Source: SZAS-103 sp043747745 | Lineage (GTDB): Bacteria > Pseudomonadota > Gammaproteobacteria > Xanthomonadales > Xanthomonadaceae | NCBI GenBank assembly: GCA_043747745.1 | Contig: JAYTOP010000042.1 | Span: 13,312 to 77,311, forward strand | Length of the DNA: 64,000 nt | Reading direction: 5' to 3' | Part shown: piece after piece, positions 1 to 8,711 of the stretch | Numbering within the stretch: the stretch's first letter is position 1 | How the letters are laid out: each line of letters begins with the position of its first letter | The notes under the pieces: model-generated | What the model was told of the DNA's origin: nothing | Database searches by the model: none | The model's input: the letters and a program-made list of their open reading frames with translations, nothing else | Program-made: the position numbers and the translations under genes

Positions 1-26
1 TTTTCCGGCCGTCATCGGGCGCATCG

Positions 27-1379
27 TCACATCATGCCAGCCAGTCGCTGCACGCGAGCGCGGTAACGCGCAGCGATGTGTTCAGACGCAACATGCCGAC
101 CATCACGGACGACGCAGCGACCGCCAACGAAGACATCGCGCACCAGGTTGCGATTGCCGCTGAACAACCAACTATCGATCAGATGCGCAGGCCCGCGCGC
201 GGCGAGTTCGGGCGCATCGGCATCCAGCACAATCCAGTCGGCGCGCTGGCCCGGCGCGAGTGCACCGAGCGCGACACCGCTGCTCGCAGCCGCACTGCGT
301 GCGACGCCATGCAACAACGTCTCGCCAACCGATGGCAAGCGTGCATCGGCAGCGACATTGCGGCTGCGGGTGCCCAGTCGCTGCCCATATTCGAGCCAGC
401 GCAGTTCCTCGACCGGCGACACCGAACTGTTCGAGTCCGAACCGATGCCCCACGCGCCGCCCGCATCGAGATATGCGCGCAGCGGAAAGAGTCCATCGCC
501 AAGGTTCGCCTCGGTGGTCGGACACAGCGCAACTGTCGCACCGCTCGCCGCGATACCGCGCAATTCGCTTTCGTCCAGATGGGTCGCATGCACGAGCGTC
601 CATGACGCATCCAGCGACGCGTTGTCGAGCAGCCAGCGCACTGGGCGCGAACCGCGCAACGCGATGCACTCGTCCACTTCGGCGAGTTGCTCGGCGATAT
701 GGATGTGTCGCGGCAGATCCGATGGCAACGCGGCGAGTACCGTGCAGAGCGAATCCGGCAGCACCGCGCGCAGACTGTGGAACGCCATGCCGATGCGCAG
801 CTGCGCGTCTTCCTCGGCGCGCAGCATCTGCAGCAATCGCAGGAATGCATCGACGCTGTGCCCGAAACGCGCCTGCCTTTGCGACAATGCGCGGCCATCG
901 AAACCACCGCGCATGTACAGCACCGGCAGCAGGGTCAGACCGATGCCGGTCTCGCGCGCCGCGGCGATCAATGCGCGCGACATCGCGGCCGGGTCAGCAT
1001 ACGGCTTGCCGTCGGGTGCGTGATGCAGATAGTGGAACTCGCAGACGTGCGTATAACCTGCCTGCAGCATCTCGACGTAGAGCTGCGCTGCGATCGCGTG
1101 GAGGTCGTCGGGCGTGACCAGAGCCGCGAACGCATACATCGTCTCGCGCCAGCTCCAGAACGAGTCGTGGTCACTACTGCGACGTTCCGATAGTCCGGCC
1201 ATCGCGCGCTGGAACGCGTGCGAATGCAGGTTCGCGGTGCCGGGCAGCGCCCAGCACGCGCTGTCCTCGCCAACATTCGCCGCAGCTTGCGCAACGAACA
1301 GGCCATCGGCAGCGCAGTCGAGCCGCACATCACGCGCCCAGCCATCGGGCAGCCAGGCGTTCTCGGCACTCAAACTCAT
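27..1379 (-). CDS. hutF: Formimidoylglutamate deiminase HutF
   Basis: About 450 aa. Amidohydrolase-superfamily enzyme that deiminates N-formimino-L-glutamate to N-formyl-L-glutamate and ammonia in the five-step histidine degradation route. Visible motifs are the metal-binding HSHAF stretch near the N-terminus (GTANLHSHAFQRAMAG), HIHIAEQ, and the late GSDSNSSVSPVEELR segment that carries the metal-binding Asp. An open frame continues upstream to 1526, but that extension is low-complexity and would overlap hutI. I chose the ATG at 1379 (MSLSAENAWLPDGWARD), where resemblance to the family begins; an ATG at 1394 is also possible. Divergent from hutI with about 100 bp between them. Confidence 0.9.
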   Translation of the reverse strand: MSLSAENAWLPDGWARDVRLDCAADGLFVAQAAANVGEDSACWALPGTANLHSHAFQRAMAGLSERRSSDHDSFWSWRETMYAFAALVTPDDLHAIAAQLYVEMLQAGYTHVCEFHYLHHAPDGKPYADPAAMSRALIAAARETGIGLTLLPVLYMRGGFDGRALSQRQARFGHSVDAFLRLLQMLRAEEDAQLRIGMAFHSLRAVLPDSLCTVLAALPSDLPRHIHIAEQLAEVDECIALRGSRPVRWLLDNASLDASWTLVHATHLDESELRGIAASGATVALCPTTEANLGDGLFPLRAYLDAGGAWGIGSDSNSSVSPVEELRWLEYGQRLGTRSRNVAADARLPSVGETLLHGVARSAAASSGVALGALAPGQRADWIVLDADAPELAARGPAHLIDSWLFSGNRNLVRDVFVGGRCVVRDGRHVASEHIAARYRARVQRLAGMM

Positions 1380-1479
1380 TGGAGTCGTGTCCATCCAAAC
1401 AGGGTAACGGCTGCCCGCGCAGGCTGCCAGCGCGGATATGATGCGTGGATGAATCGCACCGCTTCGACCTGAGCCATCG

Positions 1480-2703
1480 ATGCCCGCACGCTGGGACGTC
1501 CTGCTCACCGATGCCCGCCTCGCCACATTGGCTGGCGACGCTGGCTATGGCCTGATCGAAGCCGGTGCGATCGGCTGGAAGGATGGTGCAATCGCGTTCG
1601 TCGGGTCGATGGATTCCCTGCCCGTCTCACCGGAAGCGCTCGCGCGCCACATCGAATCCGCGCACGGCGCACTGATCACACCGGGATTGATCGATTGCCA
1701 CACGCATCTGGTGTTTGCCGGCGACCGCGCGCACGAATTTGAACTGCGCCTGCAGGGCGCGAGTTACGAAGAGATCGCGAAAGCCGGCGGCGGCATCCTG
1801 TCGTCGGTACGCGCGACCCGCGCCGCAAGCGAGGACGAACTGCTCGCCGCATCGCTGCCGCGTGCACGCGCATTGCTGCGCGATGGCGTGACCACGCTGG
1901 AGATCAAGTCGGGCTACGGCCTGGATACCGAAACCGAAATGAAGATGCTGCGCGTCGCCCGACGGATCGGCGTCGCACTCGGCATCGGCGTGCGCACGAC
2001 CTTCCTCGGCGCGCATGCATTGCCACCGGAATATGCAGGCCGGGCGGACGATTACATTGCCATGGTCTGCGACACCATGCTGCCTGCGGTCGTCGCAGTA
2101 GGACTCGCCGATGCGGTCGATGCGTTCTGCGAAGGCATCGGTTTCAGCCTTGCGCAGACGCAGCGCGTCTTCGATGCAGCGCAGGCGCACGGACTGCCGG
2201 TCAAGCTGCACGCCGAACAACTGAGCCTGCTCGGCGGCGCGGCCATGGCGTCGCGTTGCGGTGCGTTGTCGGCCGATCATCTGGAATACATCACCGATGC
2301 CTGCGCACTGACGATGGCGCAAGCCGGCACTATCGCGGTGCTGCTGCCGGGCGCGTTCGTGTGCCTGCGCGAAACCAAGCTGCCACCGATCGACAGCCTG
2401 CGCGCGCATGGCGTCGCGATGGCGGTCGCGACCGACTGCAATCCGGGCACGTCGCCATTGCTGTCGTTGCGACTCGCGATGGCGCTGGCCTGCGCGCAGT
2501 TCCGGCTGACGCCCGAGGAGGCGCTGCGTGGCGCGACGATCCATGCTGCGAAAGCACTTGGGCTGAACGACCGGGGATCGCTGCGCGTCGGCCAGCGCGC
2601 GGATCTGGTGCTTTGGGATGCGCGCGATCCGGCCGAACTTTGTTACTGGCTGGGCGGAACTCCTGCGCGTCGGATCGTTATCGGCGGCCGATTCGTCGAG
2701 TAG
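1480..2703 (+). CDS. hutI: Imidazolonepropionase HutI
   Basis: 407 aa, the normal length for the family. Hydrolyses 4-imidazolone-5-propionate to N-formimino-L-glutamate, the substrate of the divergent HutF. The metal-binding DCHTHLVFAGDRAHEFELR block, the KSGYGLDTETEMKMLRVAR block, HAEQLS, and ATDCNPGTSP near the C-terminus are all present, so the active site looks intact. It ends in TAG and is followed within 30 bp by a hairpin terminator. hutU, hutH and the hutC regulator are not in the window. Confidence 0.95.
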   Translation: MPARWDVLLTDARLATLAGDAGYGLIEAGAIGWKDGAIAFVGSMDSLPVSPEALARHIESAHGALITPGLIDCHTHLVFAGDRAHEFELRLQGASYEEIAKAGGGILSSVRATRAASEDELLAASLPRARALLRDGVTTLEIKSGYGLDTETEMKMLRVARRIGVALGIGVRTTFLGAHALPPEYAGRADDYIAMVCDTMLPAVVAVGLADAVDAFCEGIGFSLAQTQRVFDAAQAHGLPVKLHAEQLSLLGGAAMASRCGALSADHLEYITDACALTMAQAGTIAVLLPGAFVCLRETKLPPIDSLRAHGVAMAVATDCNPGTSPLLSLRLAMALACAQFRLTPEEALRGATIHAAKALGLNDRGSLRVGQRADLVLWDARDPAELCYWLGGTPARRIVIGGRFVE

Positions 2704-2731
2704 TCCATTCGACGCTGCATGGATCGACGTA

Positions 2732-2760
2732 CAAAAAACCCCGCACAAAGCGGGGTTTTT
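2732..2760. terminator. Intrinsic terminator between hutI and the bTHX gene
   Basis: The arms CCCCGC and GCGGGG enclose a 5-nt loop (ACAAA). The hairpin is followed by TTTTT on the plus strand and, read the other way, by a run of T from the upstream AAAAAA. It can therefore end transcription of hutI and of the convergent bTHX gene. Confidence 0.88.
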
Positions 2761-2785
2761 CATTGCGGCGCGTGGATCCCGAGCC

Positions 2786-2986
2786 TTACTTGGCCGGAGC
2801 CTTTTTCACTACGGTCTTCGCCGGTGCCTTGGCGACGGTCTTGGCCGGAGCTTTCGCTACGGTCTTGCCTGCTGCCTTGGCTGCGGACTTCGGCGCAGCT
2901 TGGCTGACCGCGCCATGCGGACGGACGTTGCCATAGCTGCCGGCGCTGCGCTTTCCCTTCGGGGTTTTCTTGTCGCCCTTGCCCAT
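2786..2986 (-). CDS. Small ribosomal subunit protein bTHX with lysine/alanine repeat tail
   Basis: 66 aa. The first 26 residues (MGKGDKKTPKGKRSAGSYGN and the following VRP) match the bTHX/Thx family, a very small basic protein that sits in the head of the 30S subunit. Family members are often only 26-60 aa. Here the rest is a low-complexity tail with an 8-residue unit, AKAPAKTV, repeated about three times, like the C-terminal tail of histone H1-like proteins. The tail is probably disordered and positively charged. The start is an ATG at 2986. Confidence 0.85.
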   Translation of the reverse strand: MGKGDKKTPKGKRSAGSYGNVRPHGAVSQAAPKSAAKAAGKTVAKAPAKTVAKAPAKTVVKKAPAK

Positions 2987-3060
2987 GTTCGTTCCTGCGT
3001 TGCGGTCAATGTGGCGCGTAGCCTAACACCGACGCGCCGCGAGCAACACCGAAAGCCGAC

Positions 3061-3483
3061 TCAATGCTCGCAAGCAGCGCCACGCACATGCCCGTGCGAC
3101 AGCCGCAGGTTCAGGATATGCGCCGTCGCGATCAGGCTGCCACCACAGGCCATCGCGACCGCGTGCGCAATCAGGTTTTCGTGCAGCGGCTCAATCAGCA
3201 CTGCAGACCACAGCAGCGCGATGCCTGGCAGCAGGAACAGCAGCGCCCGTCCAACCCTGTGCTGGCGATAGCCAAGAATCAGGCTGGTCAGCCCCAGCAC
3301 GCTCGCGAACCCAATGAAACCGTACTCGAACGTCGCGCTCCCGAACCAGGCGCCGAACGCAGGCGCGAGCACCAGCACCAGCGGCAGCGCTGCGCAGTGG
3401 ATCGCGCACAGCATCGAGCCAGTCGCGCCGAGGCGATCCAGCAACTTTCTACGGCTTGGCGACGGCTGCAGGACTGCTTGCAT
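3061..3483 (-). CDS. MerC-domain integral membrane protein
   Basis: 140 aa with four hydrophobic helices. The first carries the LCAIHC motif; a CxxxC pair in helix 1 is characteristic of MerC-type proteins, which move or bind thiophilic metal ions. No mercury-resistance genes are nearby. The gene lies 64 bp downstream of zur on the same strand, so a role in zinc or another transition metal is more likely than mercury; this is inference. The frame stays open upstream to 3684, but that part does not look like protein. The ATG at 3483 gives the family N-terminus. No Shine-Dalgarno sequence precedes it, and a -10-like TATACT ends 6 nt before the ATG, suggesting a leaderless message. Confidence 0.75.
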   Translation of the reverse strand: MQAVLQPSPSRRKLLDRLGATGSMLCAIHCAALPLVLVLAPAFGAWFGSATFEYGFIGFASVLGLTSLILGYRQHRVGRALLFLLPGIALLWSAVLIEPLHENLIAHAVAMACGGSLIATAHILNLRLSHGHVRGAACEH

Positions 3484-3498
3484 TGCAACAGTATAACA
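3484..3498 (-). promoter_or_regulatory. Candidate Zur box and -10 element directly before the merC-like gene
   Basis: On the minus strand the 15-mer is TGTTATACTGTTGCA. Compared with the enterobacterial Zur core TGTTATAWTATAACA it matches 11 of 15 positions, with one perfect half-site (TGTTATA). It contains TATACT (5 of 6 against TATAAT) ending 6 nt before the ATG, so transcription would start at or next to the start codon and Zur binding would block polymerase. This is sequence resemblance only. Confidence 0.4.
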
Positions 3499-3547
3499 TT
3501 TGCCAGCAGGCATTCGACTGCGCTCGCGGCGGCATTCGGAGACCGAT

Positions 3548-4039
3548 TCAGCTTGCCGGCTTGCTGCAATCCACGCATATGCCATGCACTTCCAGCGTCT
3601 GCGATTGCGGCGTGAAACCCAGCGTGCGGGCTTTTTCATCGAGCAGGTGACCGATGCGCTCGTCCTCCATCTCGATCGCCGCATGGCAGGTATCGCAGAT
3701 CAGGAACGGCACGGTGTGCTGCACGCGCGGATGGTGGCAGGCCATGAACGCGTTGATCGATTCGAGCTTGTGTATGAAACCGTTGTCGAGCAGGAAATCC
3801 AGCGCGCGATACACCGTCGGCGGCGCAGATGCGGCCTTGGATTCGCTGATCCGCGCGAGCAGGTCGTAGGCTTTCACCGGGTTCTTCGAGTCGGCGACCA
3901 GCCGCAGCACATCGGCGCGCAATGGAGTCAGCCGCAGGCCTCGTTCAACGCAGGCCTGTTCGACTTCATGGACATACTCGTCCGCGTGGTGGACGTGGTG
4001 ACCGGGGTCGGTACAGGCGGCGGCGTGTTTATGGCTCAT
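3548..4039 (-). CDS. zur: Zinc uptake regulator Zur (Fur family)
   Basis: 163 aa. Fur-family repressor with an N-terminal winged helix (LTPLRADVLRLVADSKNPVKAYDLL, then PPTVYRALDFL as recognition region) and a C-terminal dimerisation/metal domain with HHPRVQH, CDTC and CVDC. The two CxxC pairs form the structural zinc site of Zur and Fur. The combination, and the MerC-like neighbour, favour Zur over Fur. The first 25 residues are unusually rich in His and Cys (HKH, HHVHH) and may bind zinc. Start is the ATG at 4039; a TTG at 4045 would add two residues. It lies 31 bp after gltX on the same strand. Confidence 0.88.
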   Translation of the reverse strand: MSHKHAAACTDPGHHVHHADEYVHEVEQACVERGLRLTPLRADVLRLVADSKNPVKAYDLLARISESKAASAPPTVYRALDFLLDNGFIHKLESINAFMACHHPRVQHTVPFLICDTCHAAIEMEDERIGHLLDEKARTLGFTPQSQTLEVHGICVDCSKPAS

Positions 4040-4070
4040 GCCCAATCAATCGTAGCAGGTCGTCCAAAGA

Positions 4071-5492
4071 TCAAGGTGTCGCCGCACGTCTGGCAATCAA
4101 CTCCAGCGCGGCGTCGATGCGCCCGAGCGCCTGCTCGCGCCCCGCCAGGAACACCGTGTGCTCGATCGACGGCGATACCTGCGTCCCGGTGATCGCGACG
4201 CGCAGCGGCTGCGCGATCTTGCCGAGGCCCAATGCCAATGTCTCGGCGGTCTGCGCGAGCACTGCATGCACGGCAGCAGGCGTCCATTCCGATGATCCAG
4301 CCAGGCCATCACGCACCGATTGCAATGGCGCGACAGCCGCATCGGTCAGGTGCTTGGCGACAGCAGCAGCGTCATGGTCGGCGTCGCGTAGTGGCTCGAA
4401 CCAGACCTTCGCGCGATCGGCCATTTCCTTCAGCGTATGCACGCGGTCGCGCAGCGCGACCACGACATCCGTTGCAGCTGGGCCATTTGCGAGGTCGTAG
4501 CCTGCTTCGCGCAGATGCCACTCCAGATGCACGCCGACCGCTGCCGGTTCATCGTTCTTCAGATATTGCTGGTTCAACCATTTGAGCTTCTCGACGTCGA
4601 AGCGCGAGGCGCTGTGGTTGACGTCCTTGATATCGAACAGCTCGATCATCTGCTCGCGCGAGAAGATTTCCTGGTCGCCGTGCGACCAGCCGAGCCGCAC
4701 CAGGTAGTTCAGCACCGCATGCGGCATGTAGCCGTCGTCGCGGTATTGCATCACCCCGACCGCGCCGTGGCGCTTGGACAGCTTCTGCCCGTCCGGGCCG
4801 AGGATCATCGGCAGGTGCGCGAACACCGGCACCGTTGCACCGAGCGCTTCATAGACATTCACTTGGCGCGGCGTGTTGTTGACGTGGTCGTCGCCACGAA
4901 TGACTTCGGTGATGCCCATGTCGATGTCGTCGACGACCACTGCGAAATTGTAGGTCGGGAAACCGTCGGAACGGATCAGCACGAGGTCGTCGAGTTCGGA
5001 GTTGCTCCACTCGATGCGGCCCTTGACCTTATCCTCGAACACCACCGATCCGCCGACCGGATTCTTGAAGCGCAAGACGCGGTTCGGGTCGTCGCGGAAC
5101 GGCTCGTTGCGCTCGCGGTAATAGCCGTTGTAGCGCGGCTTCTCGTTCTTCGCCATCGCATCGGCGCGCATCGCATCGATGTCTTCGCGACTCTCGTACG
5201 CGTAATAGGCTTTGCCAGCCTGGTGCAACTCGGATGCGACCTGCTGATAGCGATCCATACGCTGGGTCTGGAAAATCGGACCCTCGTCGTGATCGAGACC
5301 CAGCCACTCCATGCCGTCGAGGATCGCCTGCACCGCCGCATCGGTTGAGCGCTCGCGGTCGGTATCCTCGATGCGCAGGATGAAGTGGCCGCCCTGCCGG
5401 CGCGCCTCCAGCCAGCAATACAGCGCAGTGCGCGCACCGCCGATGTGCAGGTAACCGGTCGGGCTGGGGGCGAAGCGTGTGCGGCAAGTCAT
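4071..5492 (-). CDS. gltX: Glutamyl-tRNA synthetase
   Basis: 473 aa, typical of non-discriminating or discriminating bacterial GluRS. It charges tRNA-Glu with glutamate. The class I HIGH signature is present as PTGYLHIGGARTALY at the N-terminus and the KMSKS loop as KLSKRHGAVG. The family's anticodon-binding helical domain fills the C-terminal third. zur follows 31 bp downstream on the same strand, so the two may share a transcript. The gene is divergent from the cyclophilin gene, separated by about 190 bp. Confidence 0.97.
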   Translation of the reverse strand: MTCRTRFAPSPTGYLHIGGARTALYCWLEARRQGGHFILRIEDTDRERSTDAAVQAILDGMEWLGLDHDEGPIFQTQRMDRYQQVASELHQAGKAYYAYESREDIDAMRADAMAKNEKPRYNGYYRERNEPFRDDPNRVLRFKNPVGGSVVFEDKVKGRIEWSNSELDDLVLIRSDGFPTYNFAVVVDDIDMGITEVIRGDDHVNNTPRQVNVYEALGATVPVFAHLPMILGPDGQKLSKRHGAVGVMQYRDDGYMPHAVLNYLVRLGWSHGDQEIFSREQMIELFDIKDVNHSASRFDVEKLKWLNQQYLKNDEPAAVGVHLEWHLREAGYDLANGPAATDVVVALRDRVHTLKEMADRAKVWFEPLRDADHDAAAVAKHLTDAAVAPLQSVRDGLAGSSEWTPAAVHAVLAQTAETLALGLGKIAQPLRVAITGTQVSPSIEHTVFLAGREQALGRIDAALELIARRAATP

Positions 5493-5684
5493 CGGGTGCG
5501 CCAGGCTGTGCGGATCGACGATTTTAACGGATTGGAAAAGCGGTCAGAGCGAAATTCGCGTGCGATGCGCCGTTAATTTCGCGGGATCGATCCAGACAAA
5601 ACTTCACTCCGACCCCTGTTCCACTGCGCGCACGGCACTACAATGGCGCAGTTTGTACGAAAGCCCGACATCGGAGTGACCGCA

Positions 5685-6347
5685 ATGCGCATCCGCTTGA
5701 ACCTGTTGCTGGCCGTCCTGCTGTTGCCCGCGTGGGCAACTGCGCTGGCCGCTCCATCCATCGCCTCGCACAAACCAATTCAGACCAATAGCGATGTCAG
5801 CACCAGTGTGCCGGTGGCATTGCAGGTCGGCCCGCGCGTCACCCTGCACACCAACCTGGGCGACATCGTGATTGAATTCTACCCGGACAAGGCACCGAAG
5901 ACGGTCGACAATTTCCTGACCTACGCGCGCGAAGGCTTCTACAACGGGACCATCTTCCACCGCGTGATCGACGACCTGCTGATCCAGGGCGGCGCCTACA
6001 CGGCCGACCTGCAGAAGAAACCTGCGCATCCGCCGATCCCCGACGAGGCCAACAACGGCTTGTCCAACCAGCGTGGAACCGTCACAGCTGCACGCGGCCA
6101 GGTGCCTGCATCGGCGACCTCGGAATTCTTCATCAACCTGGTGGACAACCCACGTTTCGATTACGTGTCCGACGCCAACGCAACCACGGCGGGCTACGCG
6201 GTGTTCGGCAAGGTCGTAACCGGCATGGACGTGTTGGACAAGATCCGCATGGTCAAGACGCATCCGCAGGGCAAGTTCACCGCCGATGTGCCGATGCCGC
6301 CTGTGACGATCGATCGCGTCGAGATCCTGCCAGCCCCAACGCAATAA
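5685..6347 (+). CDS. Periplasmic peptidyl-prolyl cis-trans isomerase (cyclophilin)
   Basis: 220 aa. Cyclophilin-type PPIase that speeds folding of proline-containing proteins. Residues 1-23 (MRIRLNLLLAVLLLPAWATA and ALA) form a Sec signal peptide ending in an AxA cleavage site, placing it in the periplasm like E. coli PpiA. The cyclophilin core follows (TNLGDIVIEFYPDKAPKTVDNF, FHRVI, GGAYTADLQ, SATSEFFINL). FHRVI includes the catalytic Arg. The ATG at 5685 has a GGAG ribosome site 8 nt upstream; an in-frame ATG at 5643 would give no proper signal peptide. lpxH follows after 9 bp. Confidence 0.9.
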   Translation: MRIRLNLLLAVLLLPAWATALAAPSIASHKPIQTNSDVSTSVPVALQVGPRVTLHTNLGDIVIEFYPDKAPKTVDNFLTYAREGFYNGTIFHRVIDDLLIQGGAYTADLQKKPAHPPIPDEANNGLSNQRGTVTAARGQVPASATSEFFINLVDNPRFDYVSDANATTAGYAVFGKVVTGMDVLDKIRMVKTHPQGKFTADVPMPPVTIDRVEILPAPTQ

Positions 6348-6356
6348 GCGTCGCGC

Positions 6357-7088
6357 ATGACGACGCTCCTCGTTTCCGACCTGCATCTGGACGCCGCGCG
6401 TCCGGGGCTGGTCGCGCTATTCCTCGACTTCCTGCAAGACGAAGCCGCGCACGCAGATGCGCTCTACGTGCTCGGCGACCTGTTCGAATACTGGGTCGGC
6501 GACGACGATCCGCAGCCGGTCGGCACCGAAGTGGCGAACGGATTGTCGGCACTCGCACGTTCGGGTGTTCCTGTCTGTTTCCTGCTCGGGAATCGCGACT
6601 TCCTGCTCGGCCCGGACTATGCCGCGCGTTGCGGCATGCGCATCCTGCCCGATCCGTGCGTGATCGATCTGTATGGCCGCCCCACCCTGCTGATGCATGG
6701 CGACCTGCTGTGCACCGACGACACCGACTACCAGGCGTTCCGCCGCCAGTCGCGCGATCCGGCATGGCAGGAATCCTTCCTCGCGCAGCCGCTGGACGCA
6801 CGCATCGCATTCGCACAGCGCGCACGCGCGGCGAGCATCGAACACCAGCGCACTGTACGAGACGACATCGCGGGCGAGGACATCACCGATGTCAGCCCGA
6901 CGACGGTCGCATCCACGTTCGCGCGCTACGGCATCGACACCTTGATCCACGGCCACACCCACCGCCCAGCGATGCACAAGCACAACATCGGCGACCGTCC
7001 GCGCACGCGCATCGTACTCGGCGACTGGTACGAACAAGGCTCGGTGCTGCGCGTGGATGCGGATGGCGCTAGCCTGGCGTCGCTGTAG
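6357..7088 (+). CDS. lpxH: UDP-2,3-diacylglucosamine diphosphatase LpxH
   Basis: 243 aa. Calcineurin-like metallophosphoesterase that hydrolyses UDP-2,3-diacylglucosamine to lipid X plus UMP in lipid A synthesis, at the inner face of the cytoplasmic membrane. All five metal-site blocks are visible: SDLHLD, GDLFEYWVGDD, GNRDFL, MHGD and HGHTHRP. The length matches the family. It follows the cyclophilin gene by 9 bp, a neighbour order common in gammaproteobacteria. Confidence 0.95.
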   Translation: MTTLLVSDLHLDAARPGLVALFLDFLQDEAAHADALYVLGDLFEYWVGDDDPQPVGTEVANGLSALARSGVPVCFLLGNRDFLLGPDYAARCGMRILPDPCVIDLYGRPTLLMHGDLLCTDDTDYQAFRRQSRDPAWQESFLAQPLDARIAFAQRARAASIEHQRTVRDDIAGEDITDVSPTTVASTFARYGIDTLIHGHTHRPAMHKHNIGDRPRTRIVLGDWYEQGSVLRVDADGASLASL

Positions 7089-7103
7089 CGCATGCGGGGC
7101 TCC

Positions 7104-7928
7104 ATGTCCCTGAAACGGTTGCTGCTGCGCTTCGCCGTGATCGTCGCGCTGCTGTATCTCCTTGCATGCATCGCCCTTTACACGATGCAGCGTTCGTTGC
7201 TGTATTTCCCGCAACCGATGCTCGCTGCACCCGATGCGCAGACCATCTCGATTCCGTCAGGCAGCAAGACCTTGCAAGGCTGGGTCGTGAATCCAGGACA
7301 GCCCCATGCCCTGATGTATTTCGGCGGCAAGGGCGAACGCGTCGAACGGGATGTCGATTTCTTCCGCAGCACGCTGCCCGGATACAGCGTTTATCTCGTT
7401 CCGTACCGCGGCTATGGGCCGAATACGGGCGAGCCGACCGAGACAGGTTTGTACGCTGACGCGCTCGTCGAATACGCTTGGGTGCGCGCACGCAGCGCGC
7501 ATGTCGCAGCGATGGGTCGCAGCCTCGGCACCGGCGTTGCGACCTACGTCGCATCCAATCGCGAGGTCGAAATGCTTGTGCTGGTCACGCCATACGACAG
7601 CGTTCTCAACATCGCACGCGACCGCTATCCGATGTTTCCCGTTTCATTGATCCTCAAGGATCGCTATGAATCCTGGCGTCGTGCCGGTTCGATCAAGGCT
7701 CGCGCACTGGTCGTGCTTGCGAGCGACGACCAGGCGGTGCCGCGATCGAATTCGGATGTCCTGATCGATCATTTCCGTCCAAAACCCGACGTGATCGTGA
7801 TCCCGCATTCCGGCCACAACAACCTTTCCAACAGCGCGGTCTACGCACACGCAATCGCGGACTTCATGCGCGTTGCGACGGTGGTAAAAGCTGCGGCGCC
7901 GCCAGCAACTCCATCTCCGCAGCACTGA
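7104..7928 (+). CDS. Membrane-anchored alpha/beta hydrolase
   Basis: 274 aa. An N-terminal hydrophobic segment (residues about 6-26) should anchor the protein in the membrane with the catalytic domain outside. The nucleophile elbow is GRSLG, the acid is probably in VVLASDDQAVP, and the catalytic His is in PHSGHNN. The family includes BEM46/ABHD13-like serine hydrolases of uncertain substrate. The ATG at 7104 has a GGGG stretch upstream; an ATG at 7092 is also in frame. Its last 65 bp overlap the convergent DUF455 gene. Confidence 0.75.
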   Translation: MSLKRLLLRFAVIVALLYLLACIALYTMQRSLLYFPQPMLAAPDAQTISIPSGSKTLQGWVVNPGQPHALMYFGGKGERVERDVDFFRSTLPGYSVYLVPYRGYGPNTGEPTETGLYADALVEYAWVRARSAHVAAMGRSLGTGVATYVASNREVEMLVLVTPYDSVLNIARDRYPMFPVSLILKDRYESWRRAGSIKARALVVLASDDQAVPRSNSDVLIDHFRPKPDVIVIPHSGHNNLSNSAVYAHAIADFMRVATVVKAAAPPATPSPQH

Positions 7929-8709
7929 ACCCTGCGGCCTGGCGCGCGTCGAGATTGAACGGCCCGCGCACCGAACCGCGTGCGTGCAGCGCGATCAGCC
8001 GTGCGAACTCGGCATCCGGATCCATGCCATCGCGTTCGCAACACCAGCGGAACCAGCGCGAACCTGTGGCGACGTGCGCGACTTCCTCGCGCAGGATGAT
8101 TTCGAGAATGTCCGCGGTCGCATCGTCGCCGACGCCGCGCAGGCGCACGATCATGCCCGGCGTCACGTCGAGTCCGCGCGCTTCCAGTACGCGCGGCACC
8201 AGCGCCATCCGTTCACGGCACGAGTGCGCGGTCTTCTCGGCCATTTCCCATAAACCGTTATGCGCGTCGAAATCGCCGTAATCGTGGCCGAGTTCCCGCA
8301 GGCGCTCGCGCAACATCGTGAAATGTCGCGCCTCGTCGGCTGCCACGCCGACCCAGTCGGCGTAGAACTGCTCGGGCATGCCGCGGAAACGATAGATCGC
8401 ATCCCAGGCGAGGTTGATCGCGTTGAACTCGATGTGCGCGATCGCGTGCACGAAGGCGGCGCGGCCCTCTGGCGACCCGAGACCGCGGCTGGCGACATCG
8501 CGGGGATGGACGAGTCGGGGACGTTCGGGGCGACCGGGCGCGGAAAGCACTTGCGCGGGCTCGTCGTATCGGCCGACGACCAAGCCGCCAGCTGAAAACA
8601 GCGCAGAAAATGTCGTGGTCAGCTCGACCTTGCGCGCAGGATCACTTGCTTGCAGGCACTCCAGTGCAACGCGCTCGATCGCATGACCGCTTCCAGTTTC
8701 CACCACCAT
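7864..8709 (-). CDS. DUF455 ferritin-like protein
   Basis: 281 aa. The protein belongs to the DUF455 family, which has a ferritin-like four-helix fold. Likely metal ligands are seen in HIEFNAINLAWD, DEARHFTMLRERLRELG and ILREEVAHVATG (E/ExxH patterns). The family function is not established; a di-iron oxygenase or monooxygenase is possible. The start codon lies 2 bp after the stop of the upstream secreted-protein gene, so the pair is probably cotranscribed. The 3' end overlaps the convergent hydrolase gene by 65 bp. Confidence 0.8.
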   Translation of the reverse strand: MVVETGSGHAIERVALECLQASDPARKVELTTTFSALFSAGGLVVGRYDEPAQVLSAPGRPERPRLVHPRDVASRGLGSPEGRAAFVHAIAHIEFNAINLAWDAIYRFRGMPEQFYADWVGVAADEARHFTMLRERLRELGHDYGDFDAHNGLWEMAEKTAHSCRERMALVPRVLEARGLDVTPGMIVRLRGVGDDATADILEIILREEVAHVATGSRWFRWCCERDGMDPDAEFARLIALHARGSVRGPFNLDARQAAGFSAAEMELLAAPQLLPPSQRA

Positions 8710-8711
8710 GA

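Noticed and set aside
3061..3483. Mercury resistance operon
   Set aside because: MerC is named for mercury, but merA, merT, merP and merR are absent. The zur context points to another metal.
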